Assembly: GCA_029860565.1 (NCBI GenBank)
Contig: JAOUAY010000021.1
Coordinates: 1 to 13,103, forward strand
Direction of reading: 5' to 3'
Origin: Candidatus Nitrosopumilus sp.
Lineage (GTDB): Archaea > Thermoproteota > Nitrososphaeria > Nitrososphaerales > Nitrosopumilaceae
DNA length: 13,103 nucleotides
Position numbers and translations under genes: made by a program. This document shows, piece by piece, positions 11,589-13,103 of the stretch. Every line of letters begins with the position of its first letter. Positions within the stretch are counted from its first letter, which is position 1. The notes below the pieces were generated by a model, which saw only the letters and a list, made by a program, of their open reading frames with translations, had not been told where the DNA came from and did not search any database.

Positions 11589-12678
11589 TTTTGTTTTTTG
11601 ATTTCTTTTTCTTGTTATCGGGATTTTTAAAATAATCTTCACTTAGTTTTTCATATAATTTGCCTAATTTCTTGTACAATCTTTTTGGTTTTCTTGTCTT
11701 TTGATTACTGAGGACGTATAATGCAAGAATTGGAAATGCAATTGTTGCATCTACATAAACTGTTACCATTCCGTCATGAGCATCCTGAACTTTCCCCCAA
11801 CTTTTCCCTTCTTGCAGTGTTGCACCTGATAATCCTCCAGTATCTGGACGTGCATCTGTAATCTGAATGATATAGTCTTGCCCTCCATCTTCTCTTTTCA
11901 GAATTTGATCTAAAAGTGGGCCTGTTTGCTGAGCTGTGTTCTTTGGTACTCCGCCACCTAACTCTAAAATCCCTGATTTTTTTGAATCATATACAATTGC
12001 TGCTTGTTCAATAATTTCTTTGACAAAGTCAAGATTGTATATTTTATTTTGTAATCTATGAACGGCCAAATTCAGTGCCAATGATGAGTCTTTTATCGTT
12101 GAAATGTAAACTGGAACATCATAATCATATGCTGCTGTAACAAAACTTTTTTCAGGATGTTTTGCTTTTTCTTTACTTATTTTTCCCATCAAATTACAAA
12201 ATTCTGCTGTGGTAAATGGCTTGTCCGGAAAATCATCTCCAAACATTTTTTGAATTAATGCATCTTGCGCTTCTAACGTTTCATTAAATTTAATGTACAC
12301 ATCTCTAATTCTGACAATTTCATTTTCATACAATTTCATGTCGTCCACATCAAAACTCCCTTGCTTGACTGGCAGTCCCCATGCAAAATGATCTTCATGA
12401 TATACGTTAGCTCCTGTTGTAACTATCCAATCCACAAACCCTCTTTCAATTAGTGTCTTGACAATTCCTCCAAACCCAACTGGTGTCATTGCACCGGAAA
12501 TTGTTAGACAAATTGTTGCATCCTCTTTGATCATTTTGGCATAAAGTTTTGCTGCATCCCCAAGTTGTCTTCCGTTATATCCCGAACTTGCATAAACATC
12601 TACTAGGTCTTCCATGGTCATTTTTGGATCTAATTTTATGTGGGGAATGTCTTTGCCATGAAAGTTGTGTGGATCCAT
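11575..12678 (-). CDS. Deoxyhypusine synthase family protein
   Basis: The 367-aa protein is in the deoxyhypusine synthase (DHS) family, which transfers the aminobutyl group of spermidine to a lysine of aIF5A or, in relatives, to other amines. The motifs seen are LTISGAMTPVGFGG at 58-71, TGANVYHEDH at 88-97, GGGVPKN at 241-247 and SGATLQEGKSWGKV at 284-297. K296 in SWGK is equivalent to the catalytic lysine. The DARPDTGGLSGATLQEG form differs from the classical GARPDEAVSWGK signature and is closer to DHS-like members, so aIF5A hypusination is probable but not certain. The C terminus is a Lys-rich tail (about 345-367). ATG at 12678 has a TATA-like box centred 27.5 bp upstream. No polyamine gene is adjacent. 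Confidence 0.88.
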   Translation of the reverse strand: MDPHNFHGKDIPHIKLDPKMTMEDLVDVYASSGYNGRQLGDAAKLYAKMIKEDATICLTISGAMTPVGFGGIVKTLIERGFVDWIVTTGANVYHEDHFAWGLPVKQGSFDVDDMKLYENEIVRIRDVYIKFNETLEAQDALIQKMFGDDFPDKPFTTAEFCNLMGKISKEKAKHPEKSFVTAAYDYDVPVYISTIKDSSLALNLAVHRLQNKIYNLDFVKEIIEQAAIVYDSKKSGILELGGGVPKNTAQQTGPLLDQILKREDGGQDYIIQITDARPDTGGLSGATLQEGKSWGKVQDAHDGMVTVYVDATIAFPILALYVLSNQKTRKPKRLYKKLGKLYEKLSEDYFKNPDNKKKKSKNKTKTC

Positions 12679-12701
12679 AATTTAAAAATTCAATTTTTCA
12701 G

Positions 12702-12709
12702 TAAATAAT
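12702..12709 (-). promoter_or_regulatory. TATA-like box of the DHS-family gene
   Basis: Minus-strand ATTATTTA is centred 27.5 bp upstream of ATG 12678, consistent with a leaderless mRNA. The octamer itself is a moderate TATA match. Confidence 0.45.
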
Positions 12710-12792
12710 ACTATCGCAATGTTTCTTTTAGAATACATTGGATTTCTTCAAGAAAATATTACTTATTTAGGAACGTTGTGAAATAATATGAA

Positions 12793-13103
12793 ATGAACAT
12801 AATTGATTTACATGACCCTCTAAGGGTTGATAAAATTCCTGATGAGGTTGAAGTTTTACTGTCTTCTGGAAATTTTATTCAAGATAATTTTGTAATTTCT
12901 AAAGTTGAACTACGACTTTACACTGAAAGAACTGATGAAAAATTGGGTAACTTTTCTTTGATCACTTCATTTGTTGAGACTAATCAGGGCTCAGTTGAAA
13001 TGATTTATGATGAGGGGTTTCGTGGTGAAAATCCTCTTTTGAGGGCATCTGAATTCCTTACATCCAATTTAGGCATATCTGGTTTAGTTTTACGTTCAAT
13101 AAT
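12793..13103 (+). CDS. Hypothetical protein, 3' end cut by the window
   Basis: An open frame from ATG at 12793 runs to the window edge (103 complete codons, no stop). I do not recognise the family. The protein starts MNIIDLHDPLRVDKIPDEVE and looks soluble, acidic and alternating in strands and helices (for example FVISKVELRLYTE and GSVEMIYDEGF), ending LGISGLVLRSI. No cysteine, signal peptide or membrane segment is seen in the visible part. TACTTATTTA (about 12759-12769) lies near the expected TATA position. An earlier ATG at 12788 is followed by a stop after one codon and is not the start. The gene is divergent from the DHS-family gene. Confidence 0.7.
   Translation, partial: MNIIDLHDPLRVDKIPDEVEVLLSSGNFIQDNFVISKVELRLYTERTDEKLGNFSLITSFVETNQGSVEMIYDEGFRGENPLLRASEFLTSNLGISGLVLRSI

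Noticed and set aside
1..13103. CRISPR arrays, insertion sequences, tRNA and rRNA genes
   Set aside because: No regularly spaced repeats, transposase motifs, tRNA-like T-loop signatures or rRNA stretches were found on reading either strand.

Overview
The window reads as a chromosome segment of an ammonia-oxidising thaumarchaeon (Nitrososphaerota), most like marine Nitrosopumilus. The evidence is an AT-rich genome carrying archaeal core genes (Rpo6/RpoK, Alba, ribosomal protein S25e, a deoxyhypusine-synthase family protein), a COG2522-type regulator, and the short Trp/Asn module (W-[IV]-[RK]-N-x-A-x-W) that I associate with secreted proteins of this group. Many starts are TTG or GTG. A TATA-like octamer lies centred 25-28 bp upstream of many start codons, as expected for leaderless archaeal transcripts. 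I see no tRNA, rRNA, insertion sequence or CRISPR array.

Region 1 (1-5460) is accessory in character: stress proteins, tiny Cys-rich proteins and long spacers. It holds an Hsp20 chaperone, then a hairpin-rich spacer (438-1091). Next are two tiny Cys-rich ORFs in tandem (1092-1290), a small Cys protein on the minus strand, and a one-helix membrane peptide. A stomatin/SPFH gene follows, preceded in its operon by a 40-residue secreted-peptide ORF. Across a divergent promoter region lies a 64-residue protein carrying the same Trp/Asn module. Two hypotheticals come next, then a spacer with a TATA box and nested inverted repeats that may encode a structured RNA (about 4388-4555), a degenerate UspA protein and a small zinc-finger-like protein.

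Region 2 (5461-8195) is a plus-strand run: a UbiA/MenA-type prenyltransferase (probably quinone or other prenyl-lipid synthesis), an aldo/keto reductase, a small thaumarchaeal family protein and a 48-residue YHS metal-binding protein.

Region 3 (8192-13103) is compact information-processing territory with alternating strands. It holds an asparagine-synthetase-like protein without a glutaminase domain, a COG2522-type HTH regulator, Alba, Rpo6, a cyclophilin-like-fold protein, S25e, a small Cys protein, a deoxyhypusine-synthase-like enzyme and a hypothetical gene cut by the window end. All four convergent pairs here overlap at their stop codons. Rpo6 and the cyclophilin-like gene diverge from one perfectly palindromic TATA octamer placed symmetrically between their starts.

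The most interesting items for follow-up are the tandem tiny Cys-rich ORFs, the secreted-peptide ORF coupled to SPFH with its divergent module-sharing neighbour, the structured-RNA candidate at 4388-4555, and the symmetric divergent promoter at 10545-10552.
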